Below are positions 21,542 through 33,400 of a DNA stretch of 64,000 bases, piece by piece. This DNA is from Lineus longissimus. Taxonomy: Eukaryota; Nemertea; Pilidiophora; Heteronemertea; Lineidae. A model generated the notes under the pieces. The model ran no database searches. It was not told where the DNA came from and saw only the letters and a program-made list of their open reading frames with translations. Positions within the stretch are counted from its first letter, which is position 1; every line of letters begins with the position of its first letter. The translations under genes were made by a program, and so were the position numbers. The stretch lies in assembly GCF_910592395.1 (NCBI RefSeq), contig NC_088312.1:12464001-12528000 (forward strand), given 5' to 3'.

Positions 21542-22982
21542 GACTCAAATAGATTGCTGCTGCAGTGTTTGACGTAGGAAGTTAACTAATCCAAGTTAAT
21601 GGTAGTCGTCAAAGTAAAGACAAACTGTTCATATATGTATAGGCTATTGCAAGCGTAGGGTGTTTTCGTTTGTGGCCTTCATACACTAAAAGCATAACCA
21701 GTCCCCCCCCCCCCCCCCTTCCGTAAACGGGGACATTCCCAGTTAGAAACCAGTTGGCATGCATTGAGTTCATAGTAAATACATATCCGCACAACAAACC
21801 GAACACTGATGACAGAGACCTATTTTAACAAGACAGAAAACCAAAGGGACGTGCGTTATACAAAGAGGTATTCAATAGCTATTATGCTTCACGTCTGTCA
21901 ATAATTCATAAAAGAATTCATGGCGTCAACTATACGAACAATCTCTATCTACCGGTACTTAGTCGATGAATGGTTATATACTTCGCAAAGGGATTTCGGG
22001 GTAATTTAGATACGATACTAAGTTAACTGTGGGCTAGTTTGCCAAATTGGACAGTTGCCAGCAAAGCGAAGTAAAAGACAACCTGTTCAATAGCTATATG
22101 AGATATTGAAAGTGTAGGGTGTTTGCGCTTGTAGTCTAGTGTAGACATACACCGAAAGAAAATAACCAGGGTCCCCCCTCCGCAACCGGGGGCTTTAAGA
22201 ACCAGTTGGCGTGCATTGATTACATTGGACAGTTCATTAACTTGACCGCCCCCAGTATGATATGCATTGATCAGGCCAAGGTCCCTTCACACTGATTGGC
22301 GTAAACTTTTCGCTGCCTGTGGCGAGGTTGTGGTAAGTTGATGAACAGTGGTTGGCATTGCGAATCAACTGATCACTTGTGACCTAACTTCTAATTAGCG
22401 GTTAGACCTGTGGTGTGGTTTTGTTAGGTCTATTGACGATCTCCAATAAAATAAATCGCACTAAAATAAAACCCGTATCGGCCTATCTTGAACCCTTACA
22501 GATATTGATGCAAAGGCGAATGGTACAACCATTAGACAAACTGGTATCGCCAACCCATTGTCCATCTTCGATTCACTTAAACAATTTTGAATGGCATAAA
22601 CGACAATGCGCATAATATCGTGGCGTGCATATTCAAAAACGGTATGACTAGAACGGTGAGTCGATAGAGTACTATAGAACAGAAAAATTTCTTTTACTTC
22701 GGTTCAAACTTGTACGATCATGCATCGCCTCAATAGACATACCTCGATGTGACTTATTGTGCAGAGTCTGACCTTTTGATTGCTGTTTTATAGGAATGCA
22801 AATTCAAATCCTCAGACAACACTCCTCTAAGTTTTGTTATAGTCGTGTGATAAACATTAATTCTCATCGTTTCATTCTCTTGACACATTTGACATCACAC
22901 ATACAAAGCATGGTATTCATATATAGCCTATATATGCCGACATTAAATTATCTTCATGTAGCAATTTGAATAAATCATCACC
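21542..22982. repeat. Spacer with a degenerate direct duplication
   Basis: 21610-21790 resembles 22078-22240 in order (AAGACAA, GTTCA, GTGTAGGGTGTTT, ACATACAC, a C-run, CCAGTTGGC, GCATTGA), which shows an old direct duplication. A run of about 17 C occurs at 21702. No gene is supported. Confidence 0.5.
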
Positions 22983-22988
22983 GCGTTC

Positions 22989-24022
22989 TATGAGGCGCCA
23001 AACGTTCCAAAATTATTTAGCTTTTTTAGGTGTCGAAAAACATGTTATATAGCTAAATATTCAAAGATATAGATAAATACATATTTCTGAAATGTGCATT
23101 TATAAATTGTTACTTTTGATCATAAATCTTGAATTATCAGTTTAACTTTCTATATAGGATTTATGCATTTTGTACACAGAAAACTCAAGATATATCTAAA
23201 TATGAGAACCTAAATCTAAATACGAGAATGGTGCGACTTATTTTGTATATTTAGGATTTAGAGAAGCAGGTGTTGAAAAAACTCTGTATTTAGCTAACTG
23301 CTAAATATGCCAAACGTTCCAAAATTATTTAGCATTTTAAGGTGTCGAAAAACATGTTATATAGCTAAATATTCAACATATCCGATTTCGAAACGATGGA
23401 TATATAAAATCCTTTGCAGTAGTCGTTACATATCTGTCTTTTTAGCTAAATTCAGCTTTATTTTCTAAATCGAAACTTTAAATCCTAAATACAGAAAACT
23501 ATGAGGCGCCAAACGTTCCAAAATTATTTAGCTTTTTTAGGTGTCGAAAAACATGTTATATAGCTATATATTCAAAGATATAGATAAATGCACATTTCAG
23601 AAATATGTATTTATCTATATCTTTGAATATTTAGCTATATAACATGTTTTTCGACACCTAAAAAAGCTAAATAATTATGGAACGTTTGGCGCGCCTCATA
23701 ACGCCTGATATACGATTTATGATAAAATATCATAAAAACGACGTATATATGTACAAAAACCGGCATTTAGCTAAATCGGAAATCTAAATCTAAATCTCGT
23801 TTCTAAATCCAGGGAATGTTCACAGTTTTCTGTATTTAGGATTTAAAGTTTTGATTCAGAAAATAAAGCTGAATTTAGCTAAAAAGACAGATATATAACG
23901 ACTACTGCAAAGGATTTATATATCAATCGTTTCGAAATCGGATATGTTGAATATTTAGCTATATAACATTTTTTTCGACACCTAAAAAAGCTAAATAATT
24001 TTGGAACGTTTGGCGCCTCATA
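22989..24022. mobile_element. Foldback element C, TATGAGGCGCC termini, 6-bp duplication GCGTTC
   Basis: TATGAGGCGCCAAACGTTCC starts at 22989 and its complement ends at 24022. GCGTTC flanks both sides (22983-22988, 24023-24028). The terminal sequence recurs inside at about 23309 and 23500 and inverted at 23700, so the element is a nest of palindromes. It is very AT-rich with many repeats of TTTAGCTAAAT-type words and no coding frame. Confidence 0.85.
23500..23700. mobile_element. Short palindromic element nested in element C
   Basis: A near-perfect palindrome about 200 bp long, both ends being the TATGAGGCGCC terminus of the enclosing element; the centre is near 23600. No clear target duplication flanks it, so it may be a rearranged end and not a true insertion. 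Confidence 0.75.
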
Positions 24023-24404
24023 GCGTTCATATTCAGAAACCATAAACTTTAATACAAGTCGCGTATTTCAAAGAGTTTAATCACAACACGTATTCATCGT
24101 TTATGGTTCGACATTATTTCCTTTCTCCGCGGGAAATAATACAGTCTTTCCTCCTCGACTTGATATTTCGGCCATAGGAATGACCTCTTGCTCGATCCCG
24201 AGGAAGACAAACCATTCTACTGGATGTTTCAAATGAACGAAATAATAAAGATTTAAGAACGATCTTAATGGATGTGTTTATCAAAACAGGAGTAAACGTC
24301 CAAGGATGGAAAAATACCAAGGCACTGTTTCGAATGATTTTGAAATCAAATCATCATGACATCAATTTTGTCTCAACCTGTTGCTACGGATGAAGAGGCA
24401 ACGT

Positions 24405-26030
24405 CTGCTTAATAACTCACACAACGTAGTTAGTGTAATGGTTACGTATGTGTATAAAGTGTAAACAAAATTCATATATCCATCATGTCCATCGAATCTG
24501 AAAATTTTTTTGCAGACCCATGACAATTCTGGTTCCGGTACAGTTTGTCGCATTCCATACGGGCCGCGCTTGCCGATCCTGCTTTCACGACGCACCGCAA
24601 CCACAGTTACCATGATTCCCATTGTTTCCTTCCTCGTGACGCAATTATTTCATGACGTCATGAGCCATTGACCATTCACGCAAGTAGATTTATTTACACC
24701 GGCGCCACTGTCCTGAAGTGCGGGTGTGGGACATCATGTATCTAAAAATCGTCTGCTAGAACATACAGGACAACAAAGTCGGCGGAGACAGTTGTGACAT
24801 TTCATTGCAGACGAAGTAAACGTCCTCTTCTTCTCGATTTACGTACTTTACTTCAAAAAAGTCAGTTTTAACACTACTGCACAAATATAGAGTGGTCATA
24901 ATGTTCCATTTGGATAGAGATTTGACGGACTGATTTGGAAATTCATTCCAACCATGCAACTGTTTCAGAAATGAGAAAAAGCTCCTGGGTGTCATGACAT
25001 GCATGGTGTGTCTTGCCTCTGCATTTTTGTACTCAGGCATGTCAGAGGGTTTTCAATTTTTATATCATTGAAGAAATAATTCAGTCCAATCTACAAGTAT
25101 ATCAATCACATCATTTATTTAAAAATCGTCTGCTAGGACATACAGGACAACGTCGGTGGAGACAGTTGTGACATTTCAATTTTCATTGCATAGAGATTTG
25201 ACGGACTGATTTGGAAATTCATTCCAACCATGCAACTGTTTCAGAAATGAGAAAAAGCTCCTGGGTGTCATGACATGCATTCAATTATTATTTCACCACA
25301 AATAGCTGCTTCTTCCAGCAGATATGAGACAGCTTCCGGGGCGGGGACTATTTCTTTATGGGGCCTTATTGTTCAGCGTCTCAAAGGAATTCTATTTTTA
25401 GAGTCAAATGGGGGGAGGTTGGGGGGGGGGGGTCTTCCCCACAATGTACTGACTAAAACCTGTCACTTTCAGAGAACGGGGGAGGGGGTTTGGGGGACTC
25501 ATCCCCCAATGTACTGGCTATATATGTCAGAAGGACGGGGGTTTGGGGGGCTCCCCCATGTCAAAGAGTTGTGTGAGTTCACTAGAGATTGCTCTTAACA
25601 TATTAGCCATTTGTCTGAGTGTGGTAAAAAACAAGAGATTTTCGCGCAGAATATTTTTCGAGTTTGGCAGAGTAACTATATAGCCTGGTCTACACTAGCA
25701 AACATTCCCCAACAATCGTTGGCCAACATGAGCCAACATCATGTTGGCGAATGTTTGGGGACCCGTCCACACTATCAAACACAGGCAAACATTGCCAAAC
25801 AAATGGGATTCACGTCCGACGTCGTAACTGTGGGTGCGGTGCGTCATGCATGCAGGATCGGCCAATGCGCGGCCCACATGGAATGCGACAAAACTATACC
25901 GGAACCAGAATTGTCATGGGTCTGCACAATTTTTTTCAGATTCGATGGACATGATGGATATATGCATTTTGTTTACACTTTACATACAGTGTATTCGTAA
26001 CCATTACACTCACTACGTTGTGTGAGTGAT
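24405..26030. repeat. Compound of inverted and direct repeats
   Basis: 24405-24612 is complementary to 25805-26030 (blocks around CATCATGTCCATCGAATCTG and GACAATTCTGGTTCCGGTA). Between them 24745-25003 is repeated directly at 25118-25282 with about 100 bases missing. The second direct copy runs straight into the inverted repeat starting at 25268. It is a rearranged repeat cluster without a gene. Confidence 0.7.
25268..25605 (+). repeat. Dispersed repeat, inverted partner of 20985-21262
   Basis: See the partner entry. This copy has longer G-runs (for example near 25421-25432) and an extra GGGGG-rich block, so the pair differs by expansion of the G-rich part. Confidence 0.78.
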
Positions 26031-26946
26031 TACTAGCCCCTGCTCGAGGTAATCTTGCGCGGTGTTGCTTACATCGTGCTGGAAAACGTCTCGTACATGC
26101 GCCAGACTAATGAGTAAAGAACTTCTGGCTGCGCGAGAAGGTCCTTCTGCGCGTAAAAATGACCATTGCAGAGACTCGTGACGTAGGCATATATTTTTTA
26201 CAATTAAAAATGCTCTCAAAAGACGATATGGAATGATTATTTATTAACACTTCCTGAACTATATACCTTCTAATTATCACTTTACATAAATAGGTCAGCG
26301 TTAGGTCACGTACTTTTCTTCCTCGTCACAAAATAGTTACAACCCCACAATCGCGCTATAAGTCCATGATAAGGCCACGGTGACCCGTTTTAAATGTTTC
26401 GCCAGCTTCGCTATTTTGCCGCTACGCGGCGCGTTGGGTCCTTGCGTCCAGAATTCAATGTATCCTTGGTTACTCGATGTTATTCTAAAATAGCACCCAA
26501 ACACAGAAAAGGGTGCGCCAAAAGGTGCCGTACGCCCGAAGCACCCCTTCTGGTACCCTAGTTTCACAGTGATAGGGACAACGCCACCACCGACGACTGC
26601 TGTCAACTTCGGTGATTGGGACATGTACCAACCGCAACTCCAAGGCTAATGAATTATCCATCGCCTGGCTTGTTAGGCAGGGTTAGGCCTATAGTTATGG
26701 GTGCACTTCATGATGATCAGATCAATCTATCAAACACATCTAGCCACATGTAGCCATCTCTGGTCACACTTCTTATTAGTTTAATTTGATAACAAATTAA
26801 AACTGAAACGCGTTGAAACCTACCTCAATCACTAATGGAGACAAATGGATATTGGGAAATATTGCTTTGACATCTACATGTATGCATATCGTGCGTATCA
26901 CCATTTGTTATTATTGATCTGATCATGATTTTACCATACTGTTTCA
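26031..26946. other. Upstream region of NB-ARC/TPR copy 2
   Basis: No coding region recognised. A splice acceptor (ctgtttcag, ending at 26946) precedes the 5' untranslated part of the first coding exon, so the transcription start lies further upstream in an unseen exon. Confidence 0.4.
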
Positions 26947-27008
26947 GATCTGTGGAATGAGAAGAAATAAAACAAGCTATTTGTGGCAAAGCTGTGATAA
27001 TCACTAAA

Positions 27009-27486
27009 ATGGCTCCCTCCCAGGCCGGGGTCGAGCACGAAACAATATGGACCAACATGAGGACCATACTGATTCAGCAAATCCACAAACCACACCTCGA
27101 CGCATTCCTTAACTTTTTAAAAGATGATCTCAAGATGTCTGATATAGAAGACTCGGTCCTCAAGAAAAGTGCCAACACCAGCAACGTGGCAACACTCTTC
27201 TGGCAGCAGAAACGGAACCTGATGGACTACTTGGAAGAGCGACACTCAAAAGATGGCATTTTCGAATTTCTATTAGACTGGACAAAAAAGGTCAAGATGA
27301 ATTTGACGCTGGACGGCGATTCTGTTTGTCTGAAGCATCACCTTAAGCGCATTCGAGGGGATTGGAAGCTTGCGCGGAATAAAGCGAGGAGGGAAGGTCA
27401 TCTGGACGAGGGAGAATTCGTGGGGAGGGAGGAGGCACTGAGGAAAGTGAGGGAGATGCTGAGGAGGGAAACAGATATGATATCAG
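27009..27486 (+). CDS. Copy 2 exon 1: CARD-like death-fold domain
   Basis: 159 residues, mostly helical: around residues 20-95 the pattern HLDAFLNFLKDDLKMSDIED .. NLMDYLEERHSKDGIFEFLL resembles a CARD. The exon ends with EFVGREEALRKVREML, the usual lead-in to an NB-ARC P-loop. CARD versus another death-fold class is not certain. Donor CAG^gtaagg. Confidence 0.7.
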
Positions 27487-30400
27487 GTAAGGAAAATTCT
27501 CAATGCCGTGATCCCGTGAACCTCTTCTTCGACTATAATTGTAAGCAGGCTGGATATGCAGTAGATAATGGCCATGGACACAACTTACAGACCTGCATCA
27601 TTGTCTCCCAAATCGAAATTGAGTTTGTCATCCGAAGACAAAAACTCGGCTTCTGCCTTTTTGCCAGTGCCGTCGACATTCTTTACCGCCAAAAGTTAGA
27701 GTAGTTCGACGAACTACGACTAGGATCGTCCTTCTCACTGAGGTCTGAGAGCAACCCTAACTTGGCAGTGCCGCGCACAAGGTGTAAGGCAATTGGGGAC
27801 CGGTCTTTCTATAAATCAGCTCCAGATTTCTGGAACAATCTTCCCCCAAACTTAAGGATAGCAGAGAGTTTGCTCGCCTTTAAGAAACTTCGTACACACC
27901 TTTTCAAACCGTCTTTTCAATGCACCTAGGAGTCTTAGAGTAATTCTTATTATTTGGGCGCTATACAAATTTACTGATTGATTGATTGATTAATTGATTG
28001 ATTGATTGATTTGACACAGCCTTTCGCTTAAACCATGATTGAAATGTCTTCATTCCAGGCGTGTTCATCTGCGGGATGTACGGCTGTGGAAAGACAACCC
28101 TGGCCAGTGAAGCTGCTAAGAAGGGCCTGAATAAGGTGTTTGACAGATGCTTCATAGATCTCAAGTGCGTATTTTATCGATTTTTTTATTCCATTACTCA
28201 ACAGTGTGGCGATTCGGACAGTGCCAGCAAATCACTGTCCACTATTGTTACCAAAGCGGCTAGCAGATGACAGCAAACAAAATTGAAATCACATGCAGAT
28301 TCAACCGCGAATATTTCCTGTTGTATGGCACGCGACGTGGATTTGCTGGTTGCTATTTCCATATGATAGCTCGAACACATATGTTAATATGTCTATATTG
28401 ATGAAGCTGTCCTGAATTAGCAGTGAAACCAGTGTTTTTGCAGCCCCACGCCCAATTAAGGGTACAAATTGCGCTTATGTCTACCATGTCTGCCTAAGTT
28501 GTGATTATCATAGCACGTGCTACCTTGGATAGTATGTACAGCAGAATAGAAAGAAGTGATAACAAGCACTTAGCTCAAAGTGTTTCATAACGTGACTTAA
28601 AATGCAGTTTATAGGAGGCAGACTGTCCGCTATGGTTACATGTGGACACTGTCATGACTGTCCGCTGTGTATGGTGTAACCATAGCGTACAGACATAACC
28701 ATAGCGGACAATCTACCGTATCTTTTTACATTTTAAGTCACTTTATAGAACATTTTGAGCCAAGCGCTTGTTATCACATCTTCCTACCGGTATTCTGCTG
28801 TACAAGCTGCACAAAACAGCCCGTGCAATAATCTCGACAACTTAGGCAATTATATGGTGAAAATAAGCACGAATTGTGCCGTTATTTGGCATAGAGCTAA
28901 TCTACTTATTCAGGACAGCTTCATCAATATAAACCTATTAACAGATGTGTTTAAGCTATCATCAAGAAATACCTATGAAATACCAATCAGCAAATCCACG
29001 TCGAGTGCCATATAACATGAATTATCCGTGTTTGAATCTGCCGGTGCTATCAGTTTCTTTGCTGTCGTCTCTGCTGGTGCTTTGGTAACCATAGGGGACA
29101 GAGTCTTGCTGATACTGTCCGAATCCACACACTTAGTTACTTTTAAAAGTTAATTGCCTTTCCAATGATTTTGTACTTCGCAACTTTCGCGTCACTCGTG
29201 ACTTGGGACGAGCTATAGGAAAGTCAATGCAATGACACAACAACTTTCCTACATAGTTCTCAAATGCAGCTTTCAATCAGTGCTTTGAGCGTCGAGAAAA
29301 GTTATCATAAAACCTCATATTAATGATTGCTCGAACAGCCGACGAACACTGCGTAGTGACAATTTGGCCACGGTTTTCCCTTCTTTGAGGTACGCCTCTA
29401 ATGGGAATCAACGGTGACTTTGTTTCGAAACGATATGTTGCGTTTCAGAGGTATCAAAACAGTAGACGAGCTCTTCTACAAACTGAAGCGGAAATTGGGG
29501 ATGAAGACGATTGGTGGCGAAGGGGTCAATTGGTCACAGGTCATGGATCGACTTAAGAACTATGATACAAATGGTAGGTAAACCCAATGGCCTGGTTGTT
29601 CAAACCAGTTTCGTCACTAACGCTGGCGCTTACTTAAAGAAAACCTATAAAAATGGGGAGTTTTGAACGGCCCGGTTGAAACCTAAGGCGGGAATAAGCT
29701 TCCATCGATAAATGTTAGTAGTTTCGAGTTCCCCTCAGGTAGTTGATTATGCAGCGAATGAGCTGCATCAGAAGTAATTACCAATTTAGTTATTTCCACC
29801 ACTTTCAGCTGGTCTAAATAAAGACTTGTGCCACGACTGGATCTCACTTGCGTTATTTCCTTCAGTTAAGCCCTAAGTGACCAATACAAGGAATGATGGT
29901 AAACCCAGGCATTACATTTCCATGTCAGCTCAAGAAATTCAGTTGAGGCCTATTTCCGCATGATCGTTTTATGTCTATCATGCACAAGTTCATTTTTTTG
30001 TGAGCATCGTGACGTAAAATACCAAAGGCCTTGTGCGAGATACGCTTCGTAAAACATTTATGTGGAGATGCACACTGACATCGAGCTTTTTTCAGATCTG
30101 CTAATTTTTTTTGATGGCGTGGAACAACTGCTAGAACCAAAGGGACAAGATAAGGATTTCGAGGCCAACTCGACCTGTGAGGAGATGATCAATGTTCTCG
30201 TTGACATCATCAATATTCCAAACAGCAGGGTAAGTGACAGAAACTCCGTCGGTTTTCACCCAAAATAAGAATGTGATTCAAACTGAAATGCAGCAAGTTG
30301 CCATTGCAGCATGGGGAAAGGATGCTTTTACACTCTTGACAGTACCCGAGACCTTTATGTGAGCATGCTCTCATTTGGAAGCAAATTCTGCAACTCCAGC

Positions 30401-33400
30401 ACGGATGTCATGTCCCACCGAAATCAGCACGGGTCTCAAACTCGCACAATGCCGAAATTTGAAAATTTCGGATATTATATTACGATGTGTGATGTACCCT
30501 TGCTAGGAGAACTTGCCATAAATTTTTTATCGAACACGAGTCATTCAAAGGAGAGATTTCACACTTTTTAGGTTTCCACTTCTGGCCCCCTGGTGGCAAA
30601 GTCAAGAATTAGATCGGACCGAAATTCATTGTCAGGGGTCACCTGACCTGGGGGTCCTGTGTACAAAGTTTCAAGTTCTAGCTCTAGCGGTTAAGAAACG
30701 TGCCACTGTTTTTGAAACAGGATACAGACAACACAGTGGTGTTGTATAGACTCCTCTACGGTAAGACAAAAACCACGAGCTGGAACTAGAACGCATTTGC
30801 AATAACTTATCAGTACAGTTTACAACTTTCTTACCGAGCCCATCTTTTGAATAGGTCAAGCTCATTTTGACTTCACAACTGGACATCTGGGCTGACGACA
30901 TCCACCAGCGCTACCCACCCACCGTCTACGAACATATCAAAACATTGAGGCGTTCCTTGGAGATCTATCGCCTGGCAAACTTCAGCCATATTGAATGTCA
31001 GATGCTGATAAAGAGAGTAGCTCCTGAGGTTAGTGTTTACGTGTATATGAGGCGCGCGGCCAGGGTATTGTCATAAAAACCTTGTGCATTGTGTGTGAAT
31101 TCAGTACACATAGTTTTAAGGCTAAACATTACAATTTAAATTTATCAATCAGTATTGAATTCCTCAGACATCATATAATGAGCTATTATTGATTAAGGTT
31201 TTAAAAATATTACAGACTTCGGAGTTGAGATATGGGACATTCCATAAAGTCAAGGAATTGTCGCAATTTTGGCCTCCCATAGGAGAAATCTACACAATTC
31301 TAAACTGGACACTGAGACCACGAATATAAAAAATCTATCAATATTTGCCTGGATCATATTCCAGTATGCTGTGTCATTTCAGGGGTGACACTGCGCCCCA
31401 GGCCTCGTAAACTTGGTAGTTAGCAGAAAGAAACTAACTCACTAAATGTCAAGCATGTATAGCATGTGCTATATTTTGTCCAGCCTTTTTAACATACTTC
31501 AAACTAGTGATTCATACTACAGACAGGCGGCAGCACCGTACCGCCAGGGGAATAGGGGCCCTCTCAGAGGTACAATACATATGCTCTCCAGATCTAGAAA
31601 AATGCAAATAGCACTCCACTTGGTCAAACTTGGCCTGACAGGTGGCCTTCAAACAGGACACACTCGTTTTTTTAGGAACTATGGTTCGGAACTGCCTTGC
31701 GGATTAATACATGACCCTGCCCTGCATTATATACCAATCGCAACTTTTGTGAAATCAGAATTGTTTTTGGATGTTTTAGGCATTACACCCTGTATTATTC
31801 TAGTTGTCACTTACTGTCAGCAATGTTTTCTAGCCATGACGAACGTGCAAGTTGTATGCTTATTTTGAATACCTAAAAGGTCTTAAAAGAAAGGCCAAAA
31901 GAAACTATAGGGTTAGCTTGAGAGTTTCTTTTGGAGACACGTCCACCCTGGCATGCCCGTGTCCACCCTCATCCCCGCCCAATAAACGGCCCTGACCTGT
32001 TATGTTTGCACAAGGATAACAATTCAAAATGTGAATGATTCAGATGAAAAAAAGAAGCAGTCAGTATAAGCAAACATAAATAAGGCTCCCTGATATATGT
32101 TTGGTATAAGTAATAGCTTACATGTATCTTTCATTTGTATTTCAGGCGAGTAAGGAGATGACGACAAAGCAATTCGGAAAGATAGCTAACGCCTGTGGCT
32201 GTAACGCCCTTGGGGTCCAGCTGGTCGCCAACTACCTCCGGACAATCAAGGGACCTGTGGAAAAGGTTCTTGAAAACATAACGGAGGACTCACTGAAGTT
32301 TGACCGAGGAGCTGAGAAGAAGGTAAACTTGCTGTTGCGATTTTTACGGCAGCCTCTAATGCATCATCTTGACCCGCAATATTTTGAGATCGCTAAATCA
32401 CTCAACCAAACCTAGGTGGATGAAAAGTATCTGGAGTTAAATTCATTTCTTGTCTTGGCTATCCCAGGAGAACGAATTTCTGCCTACAACACTGTGCCCA
32501 TTAAACGGATTCTAAAAATACACGAACAATTGCATTAGTTGGAACGATGACAAAACAGGCGACGAGGTTGGACAAAGTGCGATGGGCGTTGACCTTTGCC
32601 CTCTTTAAGTTTTCATATCAGCGCTATGATTGGGGCACGCGCTGAGAGCGTACCGAGAAAATAGGAAAATCGATGGAATCCGTCATGGGTTTGTTGAGCT
32701 GGATAGTGGTGACGCAAACGCATGACAGTCCGGATGCTAATGCATTTACATGAGTTACTTGCTATTCTTCTACGGCAGGCATTTTAACGAGTGAGCCTTA
32801 TATCAATCCTAACAATAACCATTAGCTTCCTTAACAATAACCATTAGCCTTCCTTCTCCTAACACTAACTCTAATCCTAACCCTTCCCTATTACTAATCA
32901 TAACCCCCTTTTCATCAGTTTAATCTCTCAAATTGCCCCGTGTTGTTAAAGTACTCTAAGAATACCCTCTTCGTAAAAAAATAACCCAAAGTTGGCAGCG
33001 GTTCCGAGTTTTAACCTGTAAATGGTTGGAATACAATTGTAAGTAATTTTTGGTTGCTCTTTTTCAGATGACACGGGTCTTCCGTTTCATCTTCGATAGC
33101 ATGGCTGAAAATTCCCGTAAACTGCTCATCCAGCTCTCTGCCTTCGATTCACCTTTTGATGTAAAGGCCGCCATGAAAGTTACAGAGTCAGGAGCATCGA
33201 TATTAGCGATGAGCGCGGCGCTGGATGTCCTCATCAAGCGGCACCTATTGGAGGTCTATGACATCCGTGACTCACAGATGTCGGGAAAGATTAGCATCTA
33301 TGATTTTATTAAGCATACGAACATTCGACTTTCCCTCCACACTCTCACACAGCAGTTTACGGATGATATTTGTGTTCCAGGTGGGAAATATACCGCCATT

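Noticed and set aside
31446-31868. 140-codon open frame as a separate gene
   Set aside because: It lies within an intron, shows no domain or codon pattern, and runs across the duplicated segment with no matching start in copy 1 visible.
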